Origin: Pirellulaceae bacterium
Lineage (GTDB): Bacteria > Planctomycetota > Planctomycetia > Pirellulales > Pirellulaceae
Assembly (NCBI GenBank): GCA_029243025.1
Contig: JAQWSU010000028.1
Location: 1-52,838 of the forward strand
Direction of reading: 5' to 3'
DNA length: 52,838 nt
A program made the translations under genes and the position numbers. Below, in pieces: positions 27,581 to 36,414 of the stretch (position 1 is its first letter; every line of letters starts with the position of its first letter). The notes beneath the pieces were generated by a model. It was not told the DNA's origin, did not search any database, and saw only the letters and a program-made list of their open reading frames with translations.

Positions 27581-28389
27581 ATTGTCAGCCCCTGAGTCTT
27601 TCAGGTGGATTAAAGCATGACGGTCGATTTCGAATTGCGAAAAAATAACTGCAATGTGGCAGCGATCGGCATCTCGATGCCAGATTACTTGTAAAGGTTT
27701 GATAATGCAGAGCGTCCTGGTTCGGGTGCTGGCTGCAGATGAGTCTCTGAAGGAACAGCCTCGCCTAAGGTCAAGCAATGATCTGCTTGAGACGTGGGGT
27801 GACTTGCAGGTCGCTTCTAACGGGTACCCACAGGCCGTCGCTTGCCCGCGTCCTCGATCAGGGCGTGCTCGAAAAAAGATTTTGCCGAAGCGAAAGGTGA
27901 ACAGTGAAAGAAAGGTAGCTACCGACCTGTTGACACGCGTTTCATTCGAATTTGTTTACCGCCATCGGCATCATGCAGCTGTGTGATGCCAGCAAAGTGT
28001 GCCACGACGATCTGATCCGAGTATTTTTGCGTGGACTCTAATTTCAGGGGAATTGACTCTGCATTTCCACTCGCTCCCATCTGAGATGTGGTGAACGATG
28101 GAAGTCGAACTCGATGTGCAGGAGCTCGAAGAAGTATTGGACCCACTTTTAGTCCTGTTGCACCTACTTGTTCGTTAGATATCGTACAGCGACGATGGAT
28201 CACAAAAGTACAAAACTTCCTGCAAGCATTTGCGAGCAGGAATCGTTTCCACCGCAGGATTGCCACGCGAGCAGGTGATCGTCAACCGCTCCACGCAGCG
28301 ATCCTTGCCGTTACCCGGTTAATAAGGAATGGGAAAGCGGCCCGAGCTTCATTTTCAGAGTCAGGGTGGGCCGCCTTCAACTGTAAAAA
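27581..28389. other. Intergenic region between convergent genes, with a hairpin
   Basis: No gene recognised in 0.8 kb between convergent coding regions. Frames of about 110 codons on both strands lack family resemblance. A GC-rich hairpin at 28337-28374 lies just past the stop of the minus-strand sulfatase. Confidence 0.45.
28337..28374 (-). terminator. Possible terminator of the minus-strand sulfatase
   Basis: GCGGCCC and GGGCCGC form a perfect 7-bp stem with a 24-base loop, starting 15 bases past the stop at 28390. On the minus strand it is followed by TTTCCC, a weak T-run, so strength is uncertain. Confidence 0.4.
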
Positions 28390-30768
28390 TCAATCGTCTT
28401 CGCGGATGCTGACCTTAACTTTCTCAACGTGGCCGTTGAATGCTGAAGACTCACGATCTTCGAAAAGCTCGTAGACAACTTGAGTTGCGTCATCAACGCC
28501 GACATCAGCCGTTTCATCGGCAGAAAAGACGGCTGGCTGTGTTTTTTCGACACGGCCCTCGGCCACTTTCTCACCGTTGACAAACAGCTTGGCGATGCCA
28601 CCCTTCCCTGTGCCGCCACCATCGTAGTCGAAGGTCAACTGAATGTTGGCCTTGCCCGAAGCAATGGGGGTGGGGGACTCAATGGTGTACTCATCAAGAC
28701 CGAACCAATTGTAGCGGTAGGCTGGTTTACCTTCATTCATGTAGAGGGCCCAACCACCGAACTTTCCACCTTGGCAGAGAATAATTCCGCTCGCATTGTC
28801 ATTGAGTGACACGTCAGCTTCGATGGTCTTCGACGTGTTTTTGACGTTTAGGAAGGTGTTCTCAAGAATCCCCTCCATGCCATGCGACAGCGTCAGGGAT
28901 TTTCGATCTCCCATCAGATCAGGTCGGCCTGCAATCTTGGCGTTGAAACGTTCGTAGAGTCGATCATCAATGGGAAAAACATTGTTGGCTACCGCTTCTT
29001 TGACGAATAGCTTACGAAGATCCTTGAGTTTGTCCGGATGTTTTTTGGCAAGATCCTGGGTCAAACTGAAATCTTCGTTGACGTTATAGAGCTCCCAGAT
29101 ATCTTCTTGGAGGCTACGTAGCGGGACACCCTGCCATGGAACTTGATGAACCGTACGGGCGAGCCAACCATCATGATAGATACCGCGATTTCCAAACATC
29201 TCGAAATACTGTGTGACATGTTGGCCCTCTGCATCCGAGTCTTTTGCAGCATACAGCATGCTGACACCATCAAGGGGTTTTTGCTGGACCCCATTGATTA
29301 CTTTTGTCGGTGGAATTTTGGCTGCTTCCAAAACAGTGGCCGCAACATCGTTGGCGTGATGCCACTGCTCGCGAATTTCTCCTTTGGCTTTGAACCCAGC
29401 TGGCCAGTGCATCACCATGCCATTGCGTGTGCCACCAAAATCGGCCGCCATTTGCTTTGTCCATTTAAAAGGCGCATCGGTCGCTACTGCCCAGCCACAA
29501 GCCATATGCGGAAAGGAATCAGGGCCTCCCCATTCATCACCCCGCTCCAACATGCTTTCGATAGATTCGACACCGAAAATACCGTTGAGATGGACAAGCT
29601 CATTGAACGTTCCTTCCAGCCCGCCTTCCGCGCTGGAACCGTTGTCGCCCATGATGTAGATGAACAGGGTGTTATCGAGTTCACCGATACCTTCAATGGC
29701 ATCAACAAGACGACCTATCTCAACATCGGTGTGCTCAGCGAATCCCGCAAAAGTTTCCATCTGCAAGGCGAATAAATCTTTTTCAGCCTGGCTTAGTGTT
29801 TCCCAATCCTTGATGTCTTCAGGCATATCGGCCAATTGGGTATTCGCAGGGACGATGCCGGCAGCTATTTGCCGTTTCAGCGTTTCCTCTCGAAGTGCTT
29901 GCCAGCCTTGGTCAAACTTGCCTTTGTATTTTTCGATCCACTCTTTTGGAGCGTGGTGCGGAGCGTGCGTCGCTCCCGTTGCAAAATAAATGAAAAACGG
30001 CTTGTCAGGTGTCATGGCCTGCTGGAATTCAACCCACCGGATAGCATTGTTCGTCATATCGGTGGTGAAATGGTAGTTTTCCTGACTTTCCTTCGGTACT
30101 CGTGTCACGCCATCAAAAATGACAGGTTCCCATTGGTTGGTTTCGCCCCCAATGAAGCCATAGAACTTGTCGAAACCCGATTGTGTTGGCCAGCGAAAAA
30201 ATGGCCCGGACACAGATACCTCCCAGGTGGGTGTCTCGTGCCATTTCCCAAAAGCGGCAGTGCTGTACCCGTTGTAACGAAGTGTCTCCGCAAAGTATTT
30301 GGCGTCATTGGGTCTCATTCCAAGGTTGCCAGGAAATCCCGTTGCGATTTCCATCACCGAACCAACGTTGACATTATGGTGATTGCGCCCGGATAGCAAG
30401 GCTGCTCGCGTGGGCGAACACAGTGCGGTGGTATGGAAGCGATTGAATCGCAGGCCATTTTTTGCCAACCGATCAAACGTGGGAGTTTCGATAGCTCCCC
30501 CAAATGGGGCAGTTGCGCCGAAGCCAATGTCATCGAGTAAAACCACGACGACGTTTGGTGCGCCTTCAGGCGCTTTGACTTCAAAAGAAGGTGGGGGTGT
30601 TGCCTTCCGGGCATCCATCTCTTTAACGGCAGCAGATACAGGATTAGGGATGGGCAAAACCGAACGGTCAAAGGATTCTGCTTCGAGATTTTTGCTGATG
30701 GAAAGGAAGGTTAACATCAGCACTGCAGAACGCAGACATATGATTGACGAATCGCCCCAAAGCATCAT
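28390..30768 (-). CDS. Arylsulfatase (formylglycine-type, CSPTR site) with C-terminal lectin-like domain
   Basis: ATG at 30768 has AGGAG five bases upstream and gives 792 residues, the usual size of long arylsulfatases. A signal peptide lies at about 10-30. Motifs: VVVVLLDDIGFGATAPFGG (Asp79-Asp80 metal ligands), TALCSPTRAALLSGRNHH (Cys117, classical CxPxR), FGKWHETPTWE, TGATHAPHHAPKEW and YIMGDNGSSAEG. Residues about 640-790 form a concanavalin-like beta-sandwich (ILCQGGKFGGWALYMNEGKP ... KLFVNGEKVAEGR). It would hydrolyse sulfate esters outside the cytoplasm after cysteine maturation. An 18-bp palindrome lies in the promoter region. It converges with the ceramidase-like gene. Confidence 0.92.
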   Translation of the reverse strand: MMLWGDSSIICLRSAVLMLTFLSISKNLEAESFDRSVLPIPNPVSAAVKEMDARKATPPPSFEVKAPEGAPNVVVVLLDDIGFGATAPFGGAIETPTFDRLAKNGLRFNRFHTTALCSPTRAALLSGRNHHNVNVGSVMEIATGFPGNLGMRPNDAKYFAETLRYNGYSTAAFGKWHETPTWEVSVSGPFFRWPTQSGFDKFYGFIGGETNQWEPVIFDGVTRVPKESQENYHFTTDMTNNAIRWVEFQQAMTPDKPFFIYFATGATHAPHHAPKEWIEKYKGKFDQGWQALREETLKRQIAAGIVPANTQLADMPEDIKDWETLSQAEKDLFALQMETFAGFAEHTDVEIGRLVDAIEGIGELDNTLFIYIMGDNGSSAEGGLEGTFNELVHLNGIFGVESIESMLERGDEWGGPDSFPHMACGWAVATDAPFKWTKQMAADFGGTRNGMVMHWPAGFKAKGEIREQWHHANDVAATVLEAAKIPPTKVINGVQQKPLDGVSMLYAAKDSDAEGQHVTQYFEMFGNRGIYHDGWLARTVHQVPWQGVPLRSLQEDIWELYNVNEDFSLTQDLAKKHPDKLKDLRKLFVKEAVANNVFPIDDRLYERFNAKIAGRPDLMGDRKSLTLSHGMEGILENTFLNVKNTSKTIEADVSLNDNASGIILCQGGKFGGWALYMNEGKPAYRYNWFGLDEYTIESPTPIASGKANIQLTFDYDGGGTGKGGIAKLFVNGEKVAEGRVEKTQPAVFSADETADVGVDDATQVVYELFEDRESSAFNGHVEKVKVSIREDD

Positions 30769-30814
30769 GATTTCTCCTGAAAGTCAGTAAACACAGTTTG
30801 CATGTTGTCATTGG

Positions 30815-30832
30815 CAACCTGAGATCAGGTTG
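30815..30832. promoter_or_regulatory. Operator-like palindrome upstream of the arylsulfatase
   Basis: CAACCTGAGATCAGGTTG has perfect 8-bp arms around a 2-base centre and lies 47-64 bases upstream of the arylsulfatase start, a typical place for a dimeric regulator. The regulator is not identified. Confidence 0.4.
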
Positions 30833-31048
30833 AAGGTCGGTGAGTATAGCCAGTCAACCCCATTAGGCAATCGGGTGTCGACGCATTCAAGTCTGCGTCT
30901 CCCGAGAACGAAGTAGCAAGAAACGTGATGCCTAGCTCGCGTTTAGGATGAATGCTGTTGGCGACGGATGTTCGTGATGATCCGAAATAAACGGCGGTAA
31001 TCCCCTGGTTGCGAAAAACTGGAGTAGTACGCCATCACCCCTGCTTGC

Positions 31049-31744
31049 TTATCCCCGAGCGAAGAACAACCAATCGGTGTGTTCTTGATCGGTGTGTTGG
31101 TGGGCATAGGTGACTGACTCGACTCGGACGTGTTGGAAGACGGAATGAAGTGCATCGACAAAAGAGGAACTTTCGGCGTACGACCAAACCGCCAAAATGC
31201 CTTTCTCAGCTAGATGCTTTTTTGCCGCAGATAAACCAGGCATGCTGTAGAAAGATTCATTTCCCTCACCCAGATGCTCCTCGGGAGAATGATCGACGTC
31301 GATTAAGATCAGATCGAGGAGCTGGTCGGCTGGGCCGGCCAATCGCTGAAAGATATCTCCCTGGGTGATGGCAAGCCGGCTTTCATCCTTAAGGCGACTT
31401 GAAAGTGGCATGAGATCGCGTGCAAGCCAATCGATGACCTGCGGTAGCAGCTCGACAACTTCGGCTTTTGCCACGCGATCCGACGCAAGAGCTTCGCCCG
31501 CGGTGTAGCCCAGACCAAGTCCGCCGACCAAAACGTTGAGATCCTTGCCGGAATGCATCTCCAAGGCGGTTTGGGCCAAGGCACGCTCGGACGCGGAGTA
31601 CAAGCTACTCATCAGAAATTCGTGATTGAGCGTTACCTCCGTAACGATCGTGCCGGGTTCTGAAAGCAATTCCCGGCGGCGTAGGCATAACAGGCCAAGC
31701 GGGCTCATTTCGTGGGCAAGAATCTCTAGGTTCAAGGGCGACAT
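31049..31744 (-). CDS. Spermidine-synthase-like protein
   Basis: ATG at 31744 (MSPLNLEILAHEMSPLG) gives 231 residues; the frame extends to 31828 but the additional 28 residues are not family-like. The Rossmann methyltransferase fold is visible: LNVLVGGLGLGYTAGEAL as the nucleotide-binding loop, VEVVELLPQVIDWL with the acidic strand end, LDLILIDVDHSPEEHL at the substrate side, and GILAVWSYAESSSF. The sequence resembles the short spermidine/spermine-synthase-like proteins of planctomycetes. The N-terminal tetramerisation domain of true spermidine synthases is reduced, so whether it transfers aminopropyl or methyl groups is open. It is cytoplasmic. Confidence 0.78.
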   Translation of the reverse strand: MSPLNLEILAHEMSPLGLLCLRRRELLSEPGTIVTEVTLNHEFLMSSLYSASERALAQTALEMHSGKDLNVLVGGLGLGYTAGEALASDRVAKAEVVELLPQVIDWLARDLMPLSSRLKDESRLAITQGDIFQRLAGPADQLLDLILIDVDHSPEEHLGEGNESFYSMPGLSAAKKHLAEKGILAVWSYAESSSFVDALHSVFQHVRVESVTYAHQHTDQEHTDWLFFARG

Positions 31745-31899
31745 GCAAAAGTTCTTTCTACCAACGATGGTATTGGTTGGGAGGGTGGAAATCGCCACAA
31801 GGGTTATCGCCCGGCCGAAAAACAACACCGCTCGCTAAGTTGGCGCGGTTCACCCGCGCGGTGGTATCGATAATACTCTACTGGAAATTATCATGGAGG

Positions 31900-32271
31900 T
31901 CATCGCCGAGTCGTTCGTGGTCGTATTTCATCGCCGTGCATCGCGGCTTCGATCGCATCTAAGATTGATGGGGATCTGGGCCAACGACAAAGGTTTCCGG
32001 CATGCAAGTTCCGAATTCGAGGCCTGTGGGTTGACGGTTTGTCCTCCATCGAGCTCAATGCTGCCATCACGATTTCAGGTGGGGAGATGGCGCATGGCGT
32101 ACCGCCAGGGATGACGAGTGCTTGTTGAATAACGTGAAGAATTCCCTCCTCAGCCCACCCTTCAATGGTTTGTGCGTCATGTGCGATGGTTTGCGCAGTG
32201 GGCATCAATCAACGATTGACCCGTACTCCATCGATCAGTACCGTACCGACGCCACGCTATCCTTACCCGCA
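31900..32271 (-). pseudogene. Decayed [2Fe-2S] subunit of a xanthine/aldehyde-dehydrogenase-type enzyme (CoxS-like)
   Basis: Read in one frame from 32271, the sequence gives CG*G*RGVGTVLIDGVRVNR*LMPTA, then QTIEGWAEEGILHVIQQALV, TPCAISPPEIVMAALSSMED, RNLHAGNLCR and SILDAIEAAM. It lines up with the small subunit consensus CGxGxCGACTVLIDGxxxxxC..., TIEGLA, LHPxQQAF, QCGxCTPGMxMAA, GNLCRCTGY, DAIEAA. Three in-frame stops (TAA 32263-32265, TAG 32257-32259, TGA 32209-32211) and loss of nearly all Fe-S cysteines show it is dead. No large subunit is left next to it, and the N-terminal third is barely recognisable. Confidence 0.8.
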
Positions 32272-32794
32272 CCTGGCCACCTTGAGCACTGAGGTGGACA
32301 AGCGACCTCGGTTCCTCGTGTCGGTTCGTTTCAGAGCTTGGAAGGAACGACAAAACCCGTGTGCTTGAATGGCATCATTCAAATGAGGATTGGGAATGGG
32401 AATCGGATCAATTTGGTTAAGCCGGTGCGCCCCATCGATGGCGTTTGCAGCACTCATTCGCCAGCTCCTCGATTGATGACTTGCGGGGTGCGATGTTCGG
32501 TTTAAGCCACTGGCAATTGGCCCCATGTTGGAATTTTAACGGTTGGATGGTGACGCATTCAGTTGAGATGTGTAAATTGACGGATTCCAGATTCGGTCGA
32601 TGGCCCGCGCGTGGACAGATTCTCGAAGTCGACATCGCCCGGAAATGGGATGGTCATTCGCACGCATCTGAATCCGAAGATGTGGATGTTTTATTAGTGA
32701 ATCACCAAGGGCCGTACCTCGTATGTGACCTCTGTGAAAGAATTGGAACGCAGAACTCCGCTCGTCTTCCTGTCTGGTCTTGGATTGCTTTTCA
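32272..32794. other. Region without an intact gene
   Basis: It probably includes the unrecognisable 5' part of the CoxS-like relic. Open frames on both strands here show no family signal. Confidence 0.4.
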
Positions 32795-34024
32795 ATGTCG
32801 TCTAACTCGAAAATCCGACCCGTGCATATCTTCGAGTCCTGGCGACCCGTTGTTTCAGGTTACACCTCGCGCAGTTGGGATTTGATTAACGCACAAATTC
32901 GAAACCGCAGTCTTGAGCCAAGGGTCATCGTGACGTCGCGGCAATTTACTAACGGAGAAGATCGCTTAGACGTTCCCACCCAACTCGAGGATCGTTGTCG
33001 TCTTTGCGCTCCCTCGAGTCGTGAGCGTTGGATACGCACGATCCGACGGTATAGTTTGGACGGACGAGCTTTGGAGCGAAGTATTGACGCGGTGATTGAC
33101 GACTGGAGGGTGGACTTGATTCATGTTCACTGGTCATCGGTCATTGGTCGAGTCGCGGCGCGGATCGCCAAACGGCGTGGGATCCCGTTGGTTTCCGAGG
33201 TTCGATTTGACCTCGCTGCTGCTGTTAACAGTCAGACATTCCGGCAACGCTTAACGTGGCTAGAGCCGAATTTGCGAGTTTTTTTTGAGTCGCATTTGGC
33301 TGATTCCCAGGCAATCATTGCCGCTGGTCCTTCGCTCGCTCATCATTTGAAAAGTTGTTTTCCGGAGCTTGATGATCGGATTTGGTCGGTAAGCAATCGG
33401 GTTGTCGATGGTCATTTTGGATGGGGACCTCGTGACGAAATCCAGAGAAAGGCGTTGGGGCTCCAGGGGCGTATTGTCGTCGGCACCACGAGCAAGATGC
33501 TGTATTACGAAGGACTCGAGATGCTCATGCGGGCAATGGCTCAAGCTCGCAAAAAAGTTCCGGCGTTACATCTCTTGCTGGTTGGTGATGGACCCGAGGC
33601 GAATGATTTGCGTCGCATTGCCCGCTCGCTTGAATTACCAGTCACCTTTACCGAAAGTGTGCCCGCCTCAGATGTGCCCGCACTTTTGCGACAGATTAAT
33701 CTATTTGTGATTCCGAGGCGGGATAGCTCAGTAACCCGTCACGCAGGTCCGCTCAAACTGGTCGAAGCAATGGCATCAGGTCGGGCAATCATTGCAACGC
33801 CAGTCGGGGACATTCGATATTTGCTCGACGAGGGTCGGGGATTGATCTTGCCTGATTTTTCCATACCGACGTTGACGGATGCAATCATTAAGCTTGCCGA
33901 GGACCCTGTTCAACGCAATTTGATGGGACAACGCGCTCGTGACTATGCGAACCGTGAGCTTACATGGAACAATGCAGATGACTTGCACAAAAAAATCTAC
34001 GAGTCCGCCTTGGCACTCAGGTAG
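32795..34024 (+). CDS. Glycosyltransferase, family 4 type (GT-B fold)
   Basis: ATG at 32795 (MSSNSKIRPVHIFESWRP) gives 409 residues; a TTG at 32780 is also possible. The N-terminal half has VDLIHVHWSSVIGRVAARIA and the C-terminal half shows the GT4 donor-site pattern: VVGTTSKMLYYEGLEMLMRAM, LHLLLVGDGPEANDLRRIA, FTESVPASDVPALLRQINLF, and the EX7E-like region HAGPLKLVEAMASGRAIIAT. It would move a sugar from a nucleotide donor onto a lipid or polysaccharide acceptor at the cytoplasmic side of the membrane. It converges with another glycosyltransferase gene, but no polysaccharide export genes are seen, so it may be part of a scattered set. Confidence 0.87.
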   Translation: MSSNSKIRPVHIFESWRPVVSGYTSRSWDLINAQIRNRSLEPRVIVTSRQFTNGEDRLDVPTQLEDRCRLCAPSSRERWIRTIRRYSLDGRALERSIDAVIDDWRVDLIHVHWSSVIGRVAARIAKRRGIPLVSEVRFDLAAAVNSQTFRQRLTWLEPNLRVFFESHLADSQAIIAAGPSLAHHLKSCFPELDDRIWSVSNRVVDGHFGWGPRDEIQRKALGLQGRIVVGTTSKMLYYEGLEMLMRAMAQARKKVPALHLLLVGDGPEANDLRRIARSLELPVTFTESVPASDVPALLRQINLFVIPRRDSSVTRHAGPLKLVEAMASGRAIIATPVGDIRYLLDEGRGLILPDFSIPTLTDAIIKLAEDPVQRNLMGQRARDYANRELTWNNADDLHKKIYESALALR

Positions 34025-34116
34025 CAGGGTACGGCAAAATTCGTAGCCTGTCTGATTCAGCAAATGGAATCGGATGGAACCGAAGCAAGCTCATTATTCA
34101 TCGATAGATGTCAACA

Positions 34117-34155
34117 GAAACTGAATCTCTTGTGTTTGAAGAAAGTTTCAGTTTC
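34117..34155. repeat. Inverted repeat between convergent glycosyltransferase genes
   Basis: GAAACTGAA (34117-34125) and TTCAGTTTC (34147-34155) are perfect complements with a 21-base loop. There is no T-run, so a terminator role is unproven. Confidence 0.4.
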
Positions 34156-34256
34156 AGCGTTTGGAAAAGTGCGTTGCCGAGACGCATGTCGGCGAGGCGT
34201 GGAGCGTCAGGGTGCGGGGATCGACACCGTATGTGTTTGATGTTTGTCAGGAGTTT

Positions 34257-35366
34257 TTAATCGACATGCTCAATGACCTCGGTGCGACTCGTTGGGGAGC
34301 CCGTCCCCACAAGCAATGAGACTTCCTCCGCGATCGTATCCCGCAAGGCTGGACGTGCAGGCTTTCTTGATTCATTGTCGGCGGTGAGCACGGAGATCGC
34401 TGCGGATGCCAATTCCGTCGCATCGTCCGCTGAATAGGTTTTTACTTGCGGTGGACGCAATGTGTTGTAGGCGGCAACCACTGGAATGCCCAACGCCAGA
34501 GCTTCCAATACGGAACTGGATATGCCGTCGCGTTTTGGCGTGCGAATAAAAAGGTCGGCTTGCGTTAGAAGAGTTAAGTATTGTTCTCGCCCCAGGTCGC
34601 CGGCTAGGTAAACGCTGCCCTTAAGGCCGAGTTGTTCTAAATTGGCGGTGCATGGTTCGCTCCCAACCTCGCAGCCGACCAGGCAGAGGCCCGCGTCGGG
34701 GAAGTGTTTTTTTGTTTTTGCAAACCCTGTCAGCAGGACGTCGAGGTTAAACTCCGGTCGAAAAAAGACGTAACTGAAGATGATCGTCGGGTGAGCTTTT
34801 AAGAAACCGCTAATACCCGCGGGAAGCGGGACGGCATCGAATTCCATGTATTGCTCGGAAAAAGCAGGGATGGGGGTCACCTTTTCGGGTGATATTCCGT
34901 ACGCAACGATGTGCCGCTTGATTTTTTCATCGTTGCAAATGATTTGAGAGTTTAGTCGATAGATTATCCAGTGGAATGCGTCAATCAGGTGGCTGTTTGG
35001 ATTGGGGAAGTAGCGTCCACCAAGGCCGCCGTGCCAAGTAAGGACAGAGGGACGCAGGAAGATCACACTCAGGATACTAGCGTAAAGAACGAAGCAATAA
35101 GCTTTCCATGACTCAGAATTCAAGTGGTTGTGTATGCGATAGCCGCGCAGCAAGTGAAGCAAAACTTGGAGTGCGTAATCGAAATTACTGCGGATGCCAC
35201 GGATATGCGATTCTGGTGCTCGGCGAGCCAGTCGATTATCGCCCAGATCGAGTGCTGCACATTGGATTCCTTGCTGCCGCATCGACGTCATTAGATATTC
35301 GATACGAACCGACCACCCTGCGTGAGGTGGAGGGAGCGGGCCAATTTCGAGTATTTTTCGATGCAT
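34257..35366 (-). CDS. Glycosyltransferase, family 4 type
   Basis: ATG at 35366 gives 369 residues. The first strand and loop, ILEIGPLPPPHAGWSVRIEYL, is the typical acceptor-side N-terminus of GT4 enzymes. The centre has SVLTWHGGLGGRYFPN and ICNDEKIKRHIVAYGISPEKVTPIP; the C-terminal domain has FSYVFFRPEFNLDVLLTGFA, CLVGCEVG, VYLAGDLGREQYLTLLTQAD and FIRTPKRDGISSSVLEALALGIPVVA, which carries the donor-binding Glu. It probably takes part in surface glycan assembly, like the convergent neighbour. No ribosome site is obvious. Confidence 0.85.
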   Translation of the reverse strand: MHRKILEIGPLPPPHAGWSVRIEYLMTSMRQQGIQCAALDLGDNRLARRAPESHIRGIRSNFDYALQVLLHLLRGYRIHNHLNSESWKAYCFVLYASILSVIFLRPSVLTWHGGLGGRYFPNPNSHLIDAFHWIIYRLNSQIICNDEKIKRHIVAYGISPEKVTPIPAFSEQYMEFDAVPLPAGISGFLKAHPTIIFSYVFFRPEFNLDVLLTGFAKTKKHFPDAGLCLVGCEVGSEPCTANLEQLGLKGSVYLAGDLGREQYLTLLTQADLFIRTPKRDGISSSVLEALALGIPVVAAYNTLRPPQVKTYSADDATELASAAISVLTADNESRKPARPALRDTIAEEVSLLVGTGSPTSRTEVIEHVD

Positions 35367-35645
35367 TTGATCGCTTTTGAGAATATCAACGGTGAGGTGA
35401 TTATAGAGAGGGTTGTGCCTTCAGTCACTTTACTTTCCGCAGAAAAAAAGTGAACGGTTTGAAATGAAAAGGCGTGGATCCGTGCGCCGAACGCACCAGA
35501 AAAATGATAACGCAGATTCTCGCAATCCCGAACGGACAATCGGTTAGTAGCCGTTGGCGCGGACCATTATCCCGTAAACCTCCTCATCTCATGTTAGAGG
35601 ATGCGAAAGAAGTCGTTCGACGCATTCGCTTGAGTGCACGATCAA

Positions 35646-35685
35646 GCCTCGCAACCAGGCCTCGCAACCAGGCCTCGCAACACAG
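35646..35685. repeat. 13-bp tandem repeat, about 3 units
   Basis: GCCTCGCAACCAG occurs twice in direct succession (35646-35658, 35659-35671), then a partial, changed third unit GCCTCGCAACACAG. Confidence 0.7.
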
Positions 35686-35782
35686 TAGACATCTTTCGGC
35701 CGATTCGACTCCCACTGTGGCACGTCGGATGTTCACAGGGAGTAGGTGGGCGTTAGGCGGAGTTGATCGTAAAACGGAAATG

Positions 35783-35812
35783 AACGGGCAGTTGAATGGC
35801 TGCCCGTTTTTT
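35783..35812 (+). terminator. Intrinsic terminator with no gene in front
   Basis: AACGGGCAG (35783-35791) and CTGCCCGTT (35800-35808) make a perfect 9-bp stem with an 8-base loop, running into six T. It is the cleanest Rho-independent terminator in the window, yet the nearest gene upstream is on the other strand. It may end a small RNA or a lost gene. Confidence 0.65.
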
Positions 35813-36090
35813 CATGCGGCCCAACGCACATTAGAAATCCGATCGTGAGCGACGATTGGGGTGGTATTCATGGACTCGCGAATCCAAAGCCGTTTTTCCT
35901 GCTATTTCAATCGGTGGAAAAAGCCAATTTTAGCCTCGCTCATTTCAACTTCTTCGACGCGCTGTAAATCTCAGTCCAGGCAAAATTCATTCTCGTCAAT
36001 GCCCCGTTTATTCCGAGAGCGTAGACTTTTTTTGAGGCGACCGTCGTTTCAATAATTTTCCGATCAGGCAGTCTTGCTGCGCAGATTCGA

Positions 36091-36351
36091 TCATCCGGCG
36101 AGGCCTAACAACGTCCAGGTGATCCCCGAAGAGGGCTCAGGAATGAGTCCTGAGCAGTAAGCAGTAAACACATGCCATGCTACCTGGGCTCGACGTGACG
36201 AGTCAGGGAGTGATCCTTGAACCTGCTCGCCCATTCTATCGAGTCTTATGGCAAGTGTGCCCAACGAGTTCAGCGCACTCATGATCGATTGGTGCAGGAC
36301 CAAGATGCATCGTTCGTGTAGCTTTGCGCGAAAGAGAAACGGTACTCGCAC
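36091..36351 (-). pseudogene. C-terminal relic of a PEP-CTERM exoprotein
   Basis: The frame ends with IPEPSSGITWTLLGLAG and a stop, a PEP-CTERM signal that has lost its basic tail. The sequence before it, SLGTLAIRLDR, then LPDSSRRAQ and HVFTAYCSG, can be laid over YLGASSVRFGR, DSGSNQSQ and HLPLYALS of the broken gene at 8161-8837. Only 36091 to about 36275 is recognisable; nothing of the N-terminal half or signal peptide remains before the neighbouring porin gene. It is a decayed paralogue. Confidence 0.65.
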
Positions 36352-36414
36352 TTCTAAATTCTGAAAAGTGGAAGAATCCGATCGGGTTAGTTGGCCCTGG
36401 TGTAATCGCTCTAA

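Larger units (their letters stand above)
35367..36090. other. Intergenic region with a strong terminator and a tandem repeat
   Basis: No gene recognised, although an intrinsic terminator on the plus strand at 35783-35812 implies a transcript entering from the left. A 13-bp tandem repeat lies at 35646-35685. Confidence 0.45.

Noticed and set aside
32445-32885. 146-codon plus-strand frame before the glycosyltransferase
   Set aside because: It overlaps the glycosyltransferase start in another frame and shows no domain.
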